From Deltaproteobacteria bacterium (GTDB taxonomy: Bacteria > Desulfobacterota > DSM-4660 > Desulfatiglandales > Desulfatiglandaceae), in the NCBI GenBank assembly GCA_019307815.1, contig JAFDIV010000028.1, forward strand, positions 1 to 64,000: a DNA stretch of 64,000 nt. Reading direction: 5' to 3'. Below, piece after piece: positions 31,874 through 42,005 of the stretch; within the stretch, counting starts at the first letter, position 1; each line of letters starts with the position of its first letter. A program made the translations under genes and the position numbers. The notes beneath the pieces were generated by a model. That model had not been told where the DNA came from. It ran no database searches and saw nothing but the letters and a program-made list of their open reading frames with translations.

Positions 31874-32244
31874 TTTTTCCCTTGGCGAACAAACTCCTCA
31901 AAAGAACAATTGGGATTGATACCAGGGCACGCTTGTTTTGCCAGATTCCAGGTGTCAGGATCTTCCATATTGGCGCGATAAAAGGGCCAGTCAGCACAAC
32001 GCTTTGGCTTGACCGGATGGATGAGGCATCCCTTGTCCTTGGCATAAAAGATACAATATCCATCTGCGCCGGTCTTTAAGTAGACCTTGCCATTTTTTTC
32101 TTCGCAGTATTGTTCGCCAAAGGTCTTGATATCCGTTTCCAAGAAGTGGCTTATTCTTTCGGCCTCACCTTCTTGGAGAAAGATCCCTCCTTCACCGTAA
32201 CAACACTCCCCACACATCTGGCACTCAAAGGCCTTTTCACTCAT
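31870..32244 (-). CDS. YkgJ-type cysteine-cluster protein
   Basis: 124 aa. Seen: CQMCGECCYGEGGIFL, YCIFYAKDKGCLIHPVKPKR and CADWPFY, giving eight or so cysteines in the zinc- or iron-chelating pattern of the family. Function unknown. Starts eight bases after the helicase stop and overlaps comF, so co-transcribed. Confidence 0.88.
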   Translation of the reverse strand: MSEKAFECQMCGECCYGEGGIFLQEGEAERISHFLETDIKTFGEQYCEEKNGKVYLKTGADGYCIFYAKDKGCLIHPVKPKRCADWPFYRANMEDPDTWNLAKQACPGINPNCSFEEFVRQGKK

Positions 32245-32252
32245 TTTTTCCC

Positions 32253-35168
32253 TTATTCCTTCCGATTCCTCTTGGTTTTGTGAATGATGTTTTCCAAATT
32301 CCAGTCAACGAGTACCCTGACCCTTCGGTCATCTCTTTTTTGGCGATAGATTAGATGGCCGTTTTCCAGACCATATTTAAACAGATCCCTCGTGATGGCA
32401 ACGTCTTCCTTACAATAGGCCTGAAGTTTTTCCATTTCCCCCCTTTGGAACCACTCAATGGCTTGTAGACCATCGGCCAGTTTCTTTTTCCCCAGCGTCT
32501 CTTTGGCCAGATGATCCAGGCTCAACCGGAAGCCCAGCCTTGCCTTGATATCTTCCAATATGTCAAAGGTAGGCAAAGATGCAAGGTCTATGGTGTCGTA
32601 GGCGCTGAGCACATGGTAGTCAAACCTTTTGATATTAAAGCCAACAATGAGCTCTGCGTGCTTGAGTAATTCAATAAGGGCACCTATGTCTTGCTCGAAA
32701 AAGGTCTGGAAGGAATTGGTCATGGTGTCGTAAGTCACGGCCACTGAGATGCGCATAAGATGGGCCTTGTGCCATCCGCCTACCTCTGCAGCGCTTTTCT
32801 GTGTTTCCAGATCCATAAAGATAATGCGGGGGCCATTGTTTTTTTGGGCGTCTTGGGCATCAATGGCTGGAAGTTCCTCGACAGGCCTGTCGGTGTCAGC
32901 CACGGCCATCTCACTCAGAGGGATATGCCCCAACAAGGCCTCCAGAAGCCTTACAGCGCCTGCTTTATCCAAGGGCTTGTTTCCTGATCCACACTTGGGT
33001 GAGTGAATGCAAGAAGGGCACCCCTCCTCGCACTCACAACCTTTGATTAGGGCCAATGTTTTTTCCAAGAGCTCTAATACGATCTCAAAACCCCTCTTTG
33101 CAAGCCCTACACCCCCAGGGTATCCATCGTAAATGAAGATGGCGCTTTTGCCTGCCTGGGGGTGATGTGGGTAGGATATGCCACCCACATCATTGCGGTC
33201 GCACAAGGCGAAAAGAGGAAAGATTCCTATGGCCGCATGTTCAATGGCGTGGATGGCGCCCATAAAATGGTGACCTTCCCTTTGGATGAATGCCTCAATT
33301 TCCGGCTCTATCTCTATCCAGAACCCAGTGGTCTCAAAAATCTGAGGTGGGAGATCAAGAGGAAACACACCGATCAGTTCCTGCCCGGGCAATGCCCTTT
33401 TCTCATATCCAGTGATTCGCTCGGTCACCTTGAGATGTCCTTCCTTGACCAGAAACTGGGCTTGGGGCCTTGATCGTGTCACTTCCAGGATTTCTGTATC
33501 TTTTTCACTTCTGGCACGTGTAAAGTAATTGAGGTGGGCCTGCTCCACGATGACATCCTTCTTGTCCAGGAAAAGCTCACATACCTGATACTGCCGTGCC
33601 ATGTGTAGATAGACGGCCCCGGGATGGCACTCCTTAAAGGCCCGGATGCTGTCGATGGTCCCAATGGCCTGGCCAGTGTCCTTCTCGAAGATGGTGAATG
33701 TCTCACCAGCAGAGCGGATGTCCACCGAAAGGTGGGGGTTACGCCTTTTGGAAAACCAGGTGGGCTCGCCTTCGGCCGTGCGGATGAGAGTGCCTTTACG
33801 TTCCAGGGCTTCCAGACGTTCCTCAAGGGAGTTGGGCCAAAAAATACTGTCTTTCAAAGATAAAGGCTCTTCTATGGCCGCACAAGGCAGATGGGCATCT
33901 ATTACAAAGGGATTATCAGGGTCCAGGATGGCCGCTTCAAAGGAGCGTCCGAACAGATCATTTGGATGTTTCATGAAGTACTGGTCTAGGGCATCGGGCT
34001 TGGCAACCAGGACCACAAGGGATTCCTGGCCGGCCCTGCCCACCCTTCCTCCCCTCTGCCAGGTGTTAATAACAGTGCCTGGATATCCAACCAACAGGCA
34101 GATATCCAGGTATCCGATATCTATTCCCATCTCCAAGGCACTGGTAGAAACGACTCCCAAGAGTTCGCCTGTGGCAAGCTTTCTCTCAATATCCCTCCTC
34201 TCTGCTGGCATGAACCCGGCCCTATAGGAGCTGACTTTGTCTCGCAGACGGGGGGCAAGCTGGGAGACCCATAGGTGGATGAGCTCCGTTACCTTTCTGG
34301 ATTGGGTGAAGGCAATGGTGCGGAACCCATTGCGGATGCAAAGTAGGAAGAGTTTAGCGGCCGAGAAATTAGCGCTGAGCTCAGGGTTTACAAACAAAAA
34401 GTGCTGGGGGGCTCTGGGAGAGCCCACATCAGTGACTACCTCAAGATCTTCTTCTATCAATTGGCGGCCAAACTGTCCGGGATTGGCAATAGTGGCTGAG
34501 AGGAGGATGAACCTTGGCTCAGAGCGATATTTCCGGCAGAGCCGCTTAAGCCGGCGGATAATCTGGTTCACATGGGAGCCGAAGATACCACGATAGGTAT
34601 GCACCTCGTCCAAAATCACATACCTCAAGTTGGTCAGGAGCTGTTCCCATTGGTTGTGATAGGGCAAGATGCTGCGGTGCAGCATGTCTGGATTGGTAAA
34701 AAGGATATTCGGGACCTTGGATCGAATCTTTTTTCGCTTATAAGCACCGGTATCACCGTCGTAAATCTCTGCGGACAGGGATGCACCCGGAGTCGCCTTA
34801 AGCCAGGGGGCCAGGTTTTTCATCTGATCTTGTTCAAGGGCCTTTAGGGGGAAGATATAAAGGGCCCGTGCAATATTTTCTTTTAGAATCTCCTCTAAAA
34901 CCACGATATTATAGACGAGAGATTTCCCGCTGGCCGTGGGGGTAGCTATCACCACGTTTTTGCCCTTGCGGAGGTGGGCGATGGCCTCGGCCTGGTGGCT
35001 GTATAGTCTTTGGATTCCAATCTCCTTCATGATGCGAAGAAGGGGAGGAGAGATAGAGTCTAGGGCCCTGTACTTGGCCTTTTTTGGCGGGATCGTACGA
35101 TGATGCACGATGGCGTCTTTGAAGTCAGGGTGTCGTTTAAGACTGTCGATGAATTTTAAGAGGGACAT
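32253..35168 (-). CDS. DEAD/DEAH helicase (YprA/MrfA-like) fused to RNase H-like nuclease (YprB/MrfB-like)
   Basis: 971 aa. Residues about 50-480: superfamily 2 helicase with NVVIATPTASGKSLVYNIVV, VILDEVHTYRG, LSATIAN and QRGGRVGRAGQ. Middle: DUF1998-type domain with the metal-binding GCECEEGCPSCIHSPKCGSG. From about residue 780: a DEDD exonuclease-like domain with IIFMDLET, IVGFNIKRFDYHVL and YCKEDVAITRDLF. In Bacillus subtilis the two activities are separate proteins, MrfA and MrfB, acting in repair of mitomycin damage. Here they form one chain, which supports a shared job. First gene of the minus-strand run to comF. Confidence 0.9.
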   Translation of the reverse strand: MSLLKFIDSLKRHPDFKDAIVHHRTIPPKKAKYRALDSISPPLLRIMKEIGIQRLYSHQAEAIAHLRKGKNVVIATPTASGKSLVYNIVVLEEILKENIARALYIFPLKALEQDQMKNLAPWLKATPGASLSAEIYDGDTGAYKRKKIRSKVPNILFTNPDMLHRSILPYHNQWEQLLTNLRYVILDEVHTYRGIFGSHVNQIIRRLKRLCRKYRSEPRFILLSATIANPGQFGRQLIEEDLEVVTDVGSPRAPQHFLFVNPELSANFSAAKLFLLCIRNGFRTIAFTQSRKVTELIHLWVSQLAPRLRDKVSSYRAGFMPAERRDIERKLATGELLGVVSTSALEMGIDIGYLDICLLVGYPGTVINTWQRGGRVGRAGQESLVVLVAKPDALDQYFMKHPNDLFGRSFEAAILDPDNPFVIDAHLPCAAIEEPLSLKDSIFWPNSLEERLEALERKGTLIRTAEGEPTWFSKRRNPHLSVDIRSAGETFTIFEKDTGQAIGTIDSIRAFKECHPGAVYLHMARQYQVCELFLDKKDVIVEQAHLNYFTRARSEKDTEILEVTRSRPQAQFLVKEGHLKVTERITGYEKRALPGQELIGVFPLDLPPQIFETTGFWIEIEPEIEAFIQREGHHFMGAIHAIEHAAIGIFPLFALCDRNDVGGISYPHHPQAGKSAIFIYDGYPGGVGLAKRGFEIVLELLEKTLALIKGCECEEGCPSCIHSPKCGSGNKPLDKAGAVRLLEALLGHIPLSEMAVADTDRPVEELPAIDAQDAQKNNGPRIIFMDLETQKSAAEVGGWHKAHLMRISVAVTYDTMTNSFQTFFEQDIGALIELLKHAELIVGFNIKRFDYHVLSAYDTIDLASLPTFDILEDIKARLGFRLSLDHLAKETLGKKKLADGLQAIEWFQRGEMEKLQAYCKEDVAITRDLFKYGLENGHLIYRQKRDDRRVRVLVDWNLENIIHKTKRNRKE

Positions 35169-35362
35169 GATGGGTTTAACCCTGTTTGGTTTCGTGTTCT
35201 GGCTTTTTGTTTAGCATATTTTTTTGCTCTTTTCAGATAATTTTGATGTTGCCAATGCCTTAACGCGGGTGATGAGTTAAGACCCAGAATTTTCTGAGAA
35301 AGATGATGACTTGGAGTAGAAAAATTGATAAGTTCCTGAGAAAACGAAATCTGGTGTAGAGT

Positions 35363-36139
35363 ATGATTACCCAAAGGCAGACAAGTCTTCCCCCTGTGGT
35401 TCGACTGCGGTACAAAGAGGGTGACCTCATTGTAAAGCAGGGCGATTATGGGATTTCCATCTATAAGATTATTCGTGGCAAGGTACGGGTCTTTCGGGAA
35501 ACCGGAAAAAAGGAAACTAATCTTGCCATCCTTGGCCCAGGTGAAGTGATTGGTGAAATGGCCTTCTTGAATCAAGAGGGTGAGTCTAGATCCGCATCAG
35601 TGCGTGCCATGACAGATACAGAGGTTGAGGTGTGGCACCCGGCACGATTGGCCAAGGAATATGAGCAAATGCCCCCGGTCATAAAACTTATTGCCGATCA
35701 GGTGCTCGGGCGGTTGATGAAGATAAACATCCTGATCGGCAAATTGGGTGAAGTGTTGCAGGAAAGGGAGCCCATTGAATCAGCACCTGAAACACCTGCT
35801 TCTGCCAGAAAATTCTACCGCAAACAAACAGATCTGGACTGTTCTTATAGGCCGCTAAGTGGTGCGTCCAAGGCTACCTATCCCGGAAGGATAAAGGATA
35901 TCAGCCTTGCTGGTATTGGCATGGAGGTGAACTCTGTTACGGCTCCACAGGTGGTTCACCACTTGGGTGAGGAATTTCATGTATCCACAACACTCCCCAA
36001 CAACAAGGATGTGGAATTTATTGCCAAGGTTGTGGATGTCAGGAAGTCCCGTATCCCAGGAAGGCTTTTTTTGGGTATGGCCTATGTGGATTTGAGCGAG
36101 GATTCCAGGAAGAAATTGGGCTTTTTTATGATGCCCTAA
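35363..36139 (+). CDS. Cyclic-nucleotide-binding plus PilZ domain protein
   Basis: 258 aa. Residues about 10-125: CNB/CAP-like beta-roll (DLIVKQGDYGISIYKIIRGK, LGPGEVIGEMAFLNQEG). Residues about 145-258: PilZ, with RKFYRKQ (RxxxR) and DISLAGIGMEV (DxSxxG), so c-di-GMP binding looks possible. No DNA-binding helix is seen. It may join a cyclic-nucleotide or redox signal with c-di-GMP. Divergent from the helicase gene; a second CNB gene follows 15 bases later. Confidence 0.85.
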   Translation: MITQRQTSLPPVVRLRYKEGDLIVKQGDYGISIYKIIRGKVRVFRETGKKETNLAILGPGEVIGEMAFLNQEGESRSASVRAMTDTEVEVWHPARLAKEYEQMPPVIKLIADQVLGRLMKINILIGKLGEVLQEREPIESAPETPASARKFYRKQTDLDCSYRPLSGASKATYPGRIKDISLAGIGMEVNSVTAPQVVHHLGEEFHVSTTLPNNKDVEFIAKVVDVRKSRIPGRLFLGMAYVDLSEDSRKKLGFFMMP

Positions 36140-36154
36140 TGGAGGCCGGTTATT

Positions 36155-36559
36155 ATGGCGATCAGCAAGGTCATTTACGACTACGTTGTGAGTGAGGAAA
36201 ATTACGGGGACAGGGCAGAAATCATTCAGGAGGGTACCAAGGGCAGATGGGCCTTTTTGGTCTTGGAGGGAGAGGTCAAGGTAAAGAAGAAGACGCCTAT
36301 GGGCTGGCTGACAGTGGATACCATTAAAAAGGGTGCAATCTTGGGTGAGATGGTCTTGGTAACAAGGGGTGAATGCATAAGGACAGCTTCGGTCGTTGCG
36401 CACGGCCCGGTAAAGATAGGAGTGCTGGATATAGATAGGATAATAAAAGACTTTGAAAGCCTTTCCCCTCAGCTCAGGACACTACTTGGGGTCCTTATTA
36501 CACGGCTCAGGGAATCCATGAATAGGCTTGCTGTTTTGGTGGCCAAGGCCGCAGGATAA
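36155..36559 (+). CDS. Cyclic-nucleotide-binding domain protein
   Basis: 134 aa, a lone CNB beta-roll: AEIIQEGTKGRWAFLVLEGE, GWLTVDTIKKGAILGEMVLV and a C-terminal helix region. No effector domain. Placed directly after the CNB-PilZ gene and probably co-expressed; the two may form a complex. Ligand unknown. Confidence 0.78.
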   Translation: MAISKVIYDYVVSEENYGDRAEIIQEGTKGRWAFLVLEGEVKVKKKTPMGWLTVDTIKKGAILGEMVLVTRGECIRTASVVAHGPVKIGVLDIDRIIKDFESLSPQLRTLLGVLITRLRESMNRLAVLVAKAAG

Positions 36560-36564
36560 GGCCG

Positions 36565-36900
36565 TTAATCATCATCGGATTTGTTTCCAAATTTCTTTTT
36601 AAGTGCCTCGGCCAGTTCCACCTCGCTGGGCCGATCACTTTTTTCTTCGGCCTTTTTGGCCTTTTCTTTAGCGCCTCTCAAGATATCGGACATGAAGGTA
36701 TCCTTTTCGTAGCTCCAGGCGCTCCAGCCATCGATCCCGATATACTCGTTATACGAGGTGGTATAATAAGGGTCATATAGGCGAACCCCTTTTTCTGCGT
36801 CATACTCATAGGTCACGAAGTTTCCATCAAACTTTTCAAAGTCTTCCTCACTCAAGCCGAGTTCTTTTAACAGGGTCTTATGTTCTTGTGGAATTTCCAT
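36565..36900 (-). CDS. Conserved hypothetical protein
   Basis: 111 aa from ATG 36900 (AAAGG upstream), acidic, no signal peptide. Seen: HKTLLKELGLSEEDFEKFDG, then FVTYEYDAEKGVRLYDPYYT and a Lys/Glu-rich C-terminal helix. I recognise no family. It follows the ABC-F gene by four bases, so it belongs to that transcript. The longer reading from 36984 overlaps the ABC-F gene and is rejected. Confidence 0.6.
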   Translation of the reverse strand: MEIPQEHKTLLKELGLSEEDFEKFDGNFVTYEYDAEKGVRLYDPYYTTSYNEYIGIDGWSAWSYEKDTFMSDILRGAKEKAKKAEEKSDRPSEVELAEALKKKFGNKSDDD

Positions 36901-36904
36901 GGCA

Positions 36905-38896
36905 TTACCTTTCACAATCGAGGGCCTTTTTCGTTTTTTCAAGATGTATCTGCTGTTCTTCCCATTCCTTAAGCAACTTGTCAAGTGTGTCTTTCACTTG
37001 GTTGTATTCATGGACAAGACTAACGCCTTTGTCCGAATCCTTGAAGATCTCTGGATTTGATAAAAGATCTTCCAGTTCTTGTTGCCTTTGTTCCTGTGAG
37101 GCGATATTTTCCTCCAGCTCTTGTATGCGAGTGACAATAGGATTGAGTATTTCTTGGATACGTCTACGTCTTTCGGCCCTTTCACGTTTGAGATCCTTTT
37201 TACTCTTTTTTTTCTTCTGTGTTTCTTGTGGGGCATTGATAGGGCTTTGTTGGTCTATGGCGTTTTTTGCCGACTCCGATTCCACCCCGTGCCTTAGCAG
37301 GTGATCATAGTATTCATTTAGGTTGCCAGGGTATTCTGTGATGGTGCCCTCGGCTACGTCCCAGATCTTTGTGGCCAGGCGATTGATGAAGGAGGTATTG
37401 TGGGAGACGAAGATCAACGTTCCCTCATATTTGGCAAGGGAATCAATGAGGACTTCAGAGGATACGATATCCAGGTGATTGGTGGGCTCATCCATGATCA
37501 TGACATTTCCAGGGTTAACCAGGAGCTTGGCCAATAATACTCGTGCCCTTTCTCCGCCGGATAGGACCCCCACGGTCTTGTCCACATCACTTCCTGAAAA
37601 GAGAAAGGCGCCACACACATTTCTTATGAATCCTGTAGTCTTGTCAGGGGCGGATTGGGCGACTTCCTCAATAACGGTTTTGGCGTTGTTCAGCATCTCG
37701 GAATGATGCTGGGCGAAATAGCCGATTTTCACACCATGGCCGCGTGTTATCTTGCCAGTGTCCGGCTCCATTTCGCCTGCCAGTAGCTTGAGCAGTGTGG
37801 TCTTGCCGCACCCATTGGGCCCTACTACCGCCACCCTATCGCCCCGAAGAACTGTGAGATTCACGTTTGAATAGAGTACATTGCCCCCGAAACCCTTTGA
37901 GACCCCTTCAAGGGACAGGACAACGCGGCCACTTCGCGGCACAGGCGGGAATTCAAAATGAATGCGCTTTTCCTTTTGGTATGTCTTGATGAGCTCCATT
38001 TTTTTTATGAGCTTTATTTTGCTCTGGGCCTGTCGGGCCTTTGAGGCCTTTGCCTTGAAGCGTTCCACAAACCTCTTGGCCTCTTTTATCTTTTGCTCCT
38101 GGTTTTTCGCCTTTGCCTCAAGGGTCCGTCTTTCCTCTTCTCTTGCCTTGAGATAAAAGTCGTAGTTTCCATTGTAAAAGCGCACACCTTCGGGCTCGAA
38201 GCTGATAGTGCGGCGTATCTGCCGGTTAAGGAATTCCCGATCGTGAGATACCAGGACGAGTGCCCCTTTGAACTCCATCAAGAATTGCTCCAGCCATCTG
38301 ACCGACGGCACATCCAGGTGGTTCGTGGGCTCGTCAAGGAGTAAAAGATCAGGCCTTTGGTAGAGTAGGCTTGCCAGGGCAGCCCGCATCTTCCATCCAC
38401 CGCTTAATGAAGCTACGTCACGGATGAAATCTTCCTGGTGAAAGCCCAGGCCTAGGAGGATCTTTTCGGCCTCATAACGGGGAAATGCCTGTTCCAGTTC
38501 ACTCATCTCTTGGTGGGCTTGGGCCAGATCGTGACTCAGGCGCAAGGATTTGTCCTTGTCCGTACATTGGGCCAATGAGCGCTCAAGCTTGGCAATCTTG
38601 CGCATCAGGTGCGGCCGCCTTGGAACCGCATGAAGGACCGATTCAAGGAGGGGACCGGAGAGGGATTCCTGGATGTCCTGGGGTAGATAGCCCACACGAA
38701 TACCTCTTGCAAAGGTTATTTCACCGGTCTCAGGATGGATATCCCCCTTGAGGAGTTTCAAAAGGGTGGTTTTTCCCGACCCATTGGGGCCCACAAGCCC
38801 TATCCGATCTTTCAGCTCAATTTGAAGGCTAAGTCCTTCAAAAAGGGCCTTGCCCGGGAACAGTACTGAAATATTGATAACATTTACTATGCTCAT
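36905..38896 (-). CDS. ABC-F ATPase (Uup/YdiF-like)
   Basis: 663 aa with two ABC domains. Seen: first Walker [44 protein letters not shown]; linker rich in Lys/Glu (arm region); second Walker [42 protein letters not shown]; and a C-terminal coiled coil of about 90 residues as in Uup/YdiF. ABC-F proteins act on ribosomes or DNA structure, not in transport (no membrane segments). Confidence 0.93.
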   Translation of the reverse strand: MSIVNVINISVLFPGKALFEGLSLQIELKDRIGLVGPNGSGKTTLLKLLKGDIHPETGEITFARGIRVGYLPQDIQESLSGPLLESVLHAVPRRPHLMRKIAKLERSLAQCTDKDKSLRLSHDLAQAHQEMSELEQAFPRYEAEKILLGLGFHQEDFIRDVASLSGGWKMRAALASLLYQRPDLLLLDEPTNHLDVPSVRWLEQFLMEFKGALVLVSHDREFLNRQIRRTISFEPEGVRFYNGNYDFYLKAREEERRTLEAKAKNQEQKIKEAKRFVERFKAKASKARQAQSKIKLIKKMELIKTYQKEKRIHFEFPPVPRSGRVVLSLEGVSKGFGGNVLYSNVNLTVLRGDRVAVVGPNGCGKTTLLKLLAGEMEPDTGKITRGHGVKIGYFAQHHSEMLNNAKTVIEEVAQSAPDKTTGFIRNVCGAFLFSGSDVDKTVGVLSGGERARVLLAKLLVNPGNVMIMDEPTNHLDIVSSEVLIDSLAKYEGTLIFVSHNTSFINRLATKIWDVAEGTITEYPGNLNEYYDHLLRHGVESESAKNAIDQQSPINAPQETQKKKKSKKDLKRERAERRRRIQEILNPIVTRIQELEENIASQEQRQQELEDLLSNPEIFKDSDKGVSLVHEYNQVKDTLDKLLKEWEEQQIHLEKTKKALDCER

Positions 38897-39109
38897 GGGT
38901 AATCATCAGGTTGCTTTTGTCAATTGTGTTACCTCTTTTACCTTCATCCTCACGCCATTTCAAGAACCATTCGCCGCAATAGAGGCCTCTCTTGTGCGAT
39001 TGGGGCTGGTCGTGGTAGGATATAAGGGTTGAAGGATAAAGGTCAAAGGAAAATCTTGTTCCTTTGCAGAGTCGTTTGTGTGATCTATTTCTTGGGAGGA
39101 TGATGCCGC

Positions 39110-40702
39110 ATGGAAGTAATCCGTGAGACAATCGGCAGGATGCTGGAGAAGAGGGCGGAGGGCAGCGGGACCAAGGATGCCTTGATTCATTTGGAGACGG
39201 GTCTTCGGTACACCTATGGTCTGCTTCTGTGGGACGTGGATCGGATTGCCAGGGGCCTGCTCAAACTTGGGCTCAGAAAAGGGGATCGGGTGGCCCTATG
39301 GGCCCCCAATGTTCCGGAATGGATTACCGCCCAGTTGTCCCTTGCCACCATTGGGGCTGTTTTGGTGCCTGTGAACCCTGGCGCACAGCAGGATGATCTT
39401 CACTATATTCTCAGCCAAACAAAGTCAAGGGCTATCATTATGGCAAAGGGCATTGAGAATGAAGAGTACGTTGATATGGCCCTGGGCGGACAGGATCGCC
39501 TGGCTGATTTGAAGCATATCATAGTTTTTGGGGATACCTCTTTTCCCGATGCAATGCTTTGGAGTGAATTGGGGTGCATAGGGGAAGACGTGGACCCAGA
39601 CACGCTACAGCAGGCAACACAGCAGGTAAACCCAGAGGATCCTGTGGCGATCATGTATACGTCCGGCACAACAGGAAGGCCTAAGGGTGTGGTCTTGGAT
39701 CATGTGGGCCTTATCAATAAGTCTATTTGTGCCTCTCAGAGGCATGGACTGGGGCCTGAAGATAGGCTCTGTTTGTTTTTCCCATTGTACCACATGTTCG
39801 GGAATACCTGTATCGCACTTACGGCCTTGCTGGCCGGGGCCACCATTATCATGCCCTGTTCGGACTTTGACCCTCCCGCTATTCTTTCAGCCATTGGCAA
39901 AGAGCATTGCACAGCCGTGTATGGCTCTCCCAGTATGTTTTCAGCCCTTTTGGAGCACCCCCAATTCAAGAAAAAGGCGTGGGCCTCAGTGAAAAAGGGT
40001 ATTGTGGGAGGGGCCCCCTGTCCTAGGCCATTAATGGAACGCCTGGTAGATGAGATAGGGGTTACGGGTGTAACGGTGGGTTATGGTATTACTGAGGCCT
40101 CATCGTGGATTACCATGACGCAACCGGATGATCCCATAGAGCTTAGGGTCTCCACCATAGGTAGGCCACTTGAATGCAATGAGGTGAAAATCATCGACCC
40201 TGAGACGGGTAAGGACCGTGGCCCCAGAGAGAAAGGGGAGCTATGCACACGAGGGTTTTTGATGAAGGGTTATTACAACATGCCTGCTGCAACGGCCTCA
40301 GCTATAGATGGCCAGGGCTGGTTTCATACGGGTGACATGGCTGTGATGGACGAAGATGGCTATGTGAGACTTGTGGGGCGGGTAAAGGAAGTTATTATCC
40401 GGGATGGTGTAGAGATCTATCCTGTGGAAGTGGAAGAGGTGATTCACCAGATGCCAGAGGTGTTGGAAGTCCAGGTATTCGGATTCCGAGATACAAAGGG
40501 CAAAGACCACGTGGCAGCATGGGTAAGGCTAAAACAGGGGGCCCATCGTGAGCTAGAGCAGATCAGAAAAAGAGTAGAGCAACAGCTTCCTGCTGAAAAG
40601 GTACCTGATTATTTTAAGGTGGTGAATGAATTCCCTGTGACCAAGTCGGGTAAAGTTCAAAAATTCAGGCTGGCACAAATGGCAGAAAAAGAATATCAGT
40701 AG
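39110..40702 (+). CDS. Long-chain acyl-CoA synthetase (AMP-forming)
   Basis: 530 aa ANL ligase. Seen: AIMYTSGTTGRPKGVVLDH, VGYGITEASSWITMT, GWFHTGDMAVMDEDGYVRLV, GRVKEVIIRDGVEIYP and VTKSGKVQKFRL with the catalytic Lys. Probably activates medium- or long-chain fatty acids for beta-oxidation, or a related acid. Convergent with the CoA-binding gene, with a seven-base overlap at the 3' ends. Confidence 0.9.
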   Translation: MEVIRETIGRMLEKRAEGSGTKDALIHLETGLRYTYGLLLWDVDRIARGLLKLGLRKGDRVALWAPNVPEWITAQLSLATIGAVLVPVNPGAQQDDLHYILSQTKSRAIIMAKGIENEEYVDMALGGQDRLADLKHIIVFGDTSFPDAMLWSELGCIGEDVDPDTLQQATQQVNPEDPVAIMYTSGTTGRPKGVVLDHVGLINKSICASQRHGLGPEDRLCLFFPLYHMFGNTCIALTALLAGATIIMPCSDFDPPAILSAIGKEHCTAVYGSPSMFSALLEHPQFKKKAWASVKKGIVGGAPCPRPLMERLVDEIGVTGVTVGYGITEASSWITMTQPDDPIELRVSTIGRPLECNEVKIIDPETGKDRGPREKGELCTRGFLMKGYYNMPAATASAIDGQGWFHTGDMAVMDEDGYVRLVGRVKEVIIRDGVEIYPVEVEEVIHQMPEVLEVQVFGFRDTKGKDHVAAWVRLKQGAHRELEQIRKRVEQQLPAEKVPDYFKVVNEFPVTKSGKVQKFRLAQMAEKEYQ

Positions 40703-41145
40703 GAGACCCTGGCCACCATTGCGTGGTGTTCTATCTTCACACATTTGTTCATGACCACCTTCAACCCTGCGGCCCTTGCCTTTTGGGCTGCTTGGTTGTG
40801 CACCACTCCCAGTTGCATCCAGATGACAGGGATTTCCTTTTCAATGGCCTGGTCCACCACTTGAGCGACCCTCTTTGGGTTGAGAAAAAGGTTTGCCATA
40901 TCCACGGCAAAGGGAATCTCTTTCAGGTTCTTGTAGCAGGTCTGCCCTAAGATTTGTTTTTGCCCTGGATTAACCGGGATGATATCATAACCCTGTTCCA
41001 TAAGGTAACGGGCCACGCTATTGCTATCTCGATTCTTTTTAGGGGAAAGGCCCACAATAGCGATCTTTTTTACCCTTTTCAGGATGTCTATGATTTCTTC
41101 TGGGGGTGGGTTGCGCTCAGGCATTTCACACTGCTCTACCTTCAC
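40696..41145 (-). CDS. CoA-binding-domain protein (YccU-like)
   Basis: 149 aa, one Rossmann-type CoA-binding domain: VKKIAIVGLSPKKNRDSNSV, YLMEQGYDIIPVNPGQKQIL and VVDQAIEKEIPVIWMQLGVV. The family resembles the N-terminal domain of succinyl-CoA synthetase alpha; role unknown. End of the purM-DUF523-tatA run. Confidence 0.88.
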   Translation of the reverse strand: MKVEQCEMPERNPPPEEIIDILKRVKKIAIVGLSPKKNRDSNSVARYLMEQGYDIIPVNPGQKQILGQTCYKNLKEIPFAVDMANLFLNPKRVAQVVDQAIEKEIPVIWMQLGVVHNQAAQKARAAGLKVVMNKCVKIEHHAMVARVSY

Positions 41146-41165
41146 GGCGACCTTCCTATTTTCTC

Positions 41166-41483
41166 TTATTTGACCAGGTCTTTGACCTTGTCCACCTTTT
41201 TTTTGGTCTCCATCACCTTTTTTACGCCTGGCACCTGCTCCAATACTTTCTCTTTGACCTTTTCCTCGATCTTGAGCGTGGAATCCTTTTTTTCTGTGTC
41301 TTGAGAGGTGGCTGAAGACGGCTGATTATTAGAGTCCTTTCCGCTTAGCTCTTTCTTGACCTTTTTAAATTCTCGGATCGCGCCACCCAGACCTTTACCA
41401 ATTTCCGGTAATCTCTTGGCACCGAAAATGAGGAGCACAATAAGGGCTATGATGAATAGTTCGGTCGGGCCGAGCCCAAACAT
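41166..41483 (-). CDS. tatA: TatA/TatE family translocase subunit
   Basis: 105 aa. Seen: MFGLGPTELFIIALIVLLIF (one membrane helix), the hinge GAKRLPEIGKGLG and an amphipathic helix, then a charged, low-complexity tail. Forms the pore of the twin-arginine export pathway at the inner membrane. tatB/tatC are not in the window. The DUF362 protein at 14665 is a possible Tat client. Confidence 0.92.
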   Translation of the reverse strand: MFGLGPTELFIIALIVLLIFGAKRLPEIGKGLGGAIREFKKVKKELSGKDSNNQPSSATSQDTEKKDSTLKIEEKVKEKVLEQVPGVKKVMETKKKVDKVKDLVK

Positions 41484-41494
41484 GGCAAACTCCT

Positions 41495-42004
41495 TCAGTT
41501 GTATAGGGTTGTTAATATTTCAATAAAATCGGGTGTAGGGAAAAGTCCCTCTTGCCCGATCTCCCAGACCATCAGGCCCTTTTGTCTCAACAGGGCTGCT
41601 GCCACACCCATGCCTATTCCCTTAGGGCTTTCACAGTAAGGCGTTGCAAGACCGCAAGAGGGGCTCTTGTCCTTACCAATGGCCAGGCGTGCGCCCATAA
41701 GTTCCGCCAGTCTGAATGCCTCCTTGGCCCCTTTTATAAAGGCCTGTGTCACATCCTGGTCCAAGTGATTGATGCATTTGGCAGTGCCTGCCAACACATC
41801 TGCCCCATCTCCCCCAATGATGTTTGCAGGGGGCCTAGGTGTGGGGAGACCGCCCATCTGCTCAGGACAGAAGGGGACAGCGTGTATTTCTGGCAAAAAA
41901 TCGATCAGTGGTTTGCACAGGGCGTGTCCTCCATCGTAGCGGCACTGAACACCCAATAGGCATGCACTGATAAGCACAGGATATGGTCTTGTCAATCTGC
42001 TCAC
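41495..42004 (-). CDS. DUF523 protein
   Basis: 169 aa. Seen: VLISACLLGVQCRYDGGHAL, VPFCPEQMGGLPTPRPPANI and KSPSCGLATPYCESPKGIGM, with the conserved cysteines of DUF523. Small cytoplasmic protein; function unknown, sometimes linked to sulfur chemistry. Starts two bases after purM ends, so translationally coupled. Confidence 0.88.
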   Translation of the reverse strand: MSRLTRPYPVLISACLLGVQCRYDGGHALCKPLIDFLPEIHAVPFCPEQMGGLPTPRPPANIIGGDGADVLAGTAKCINHLDQDVTQAFIKGAKEAFRLAELMGARLAIGKDKSPSCGLATPYCESPKGIGMGVAAALLRQKGLMVWEIGQEGLFPTPDFIEILTTLYN

Positions 42005-42005
42005 A

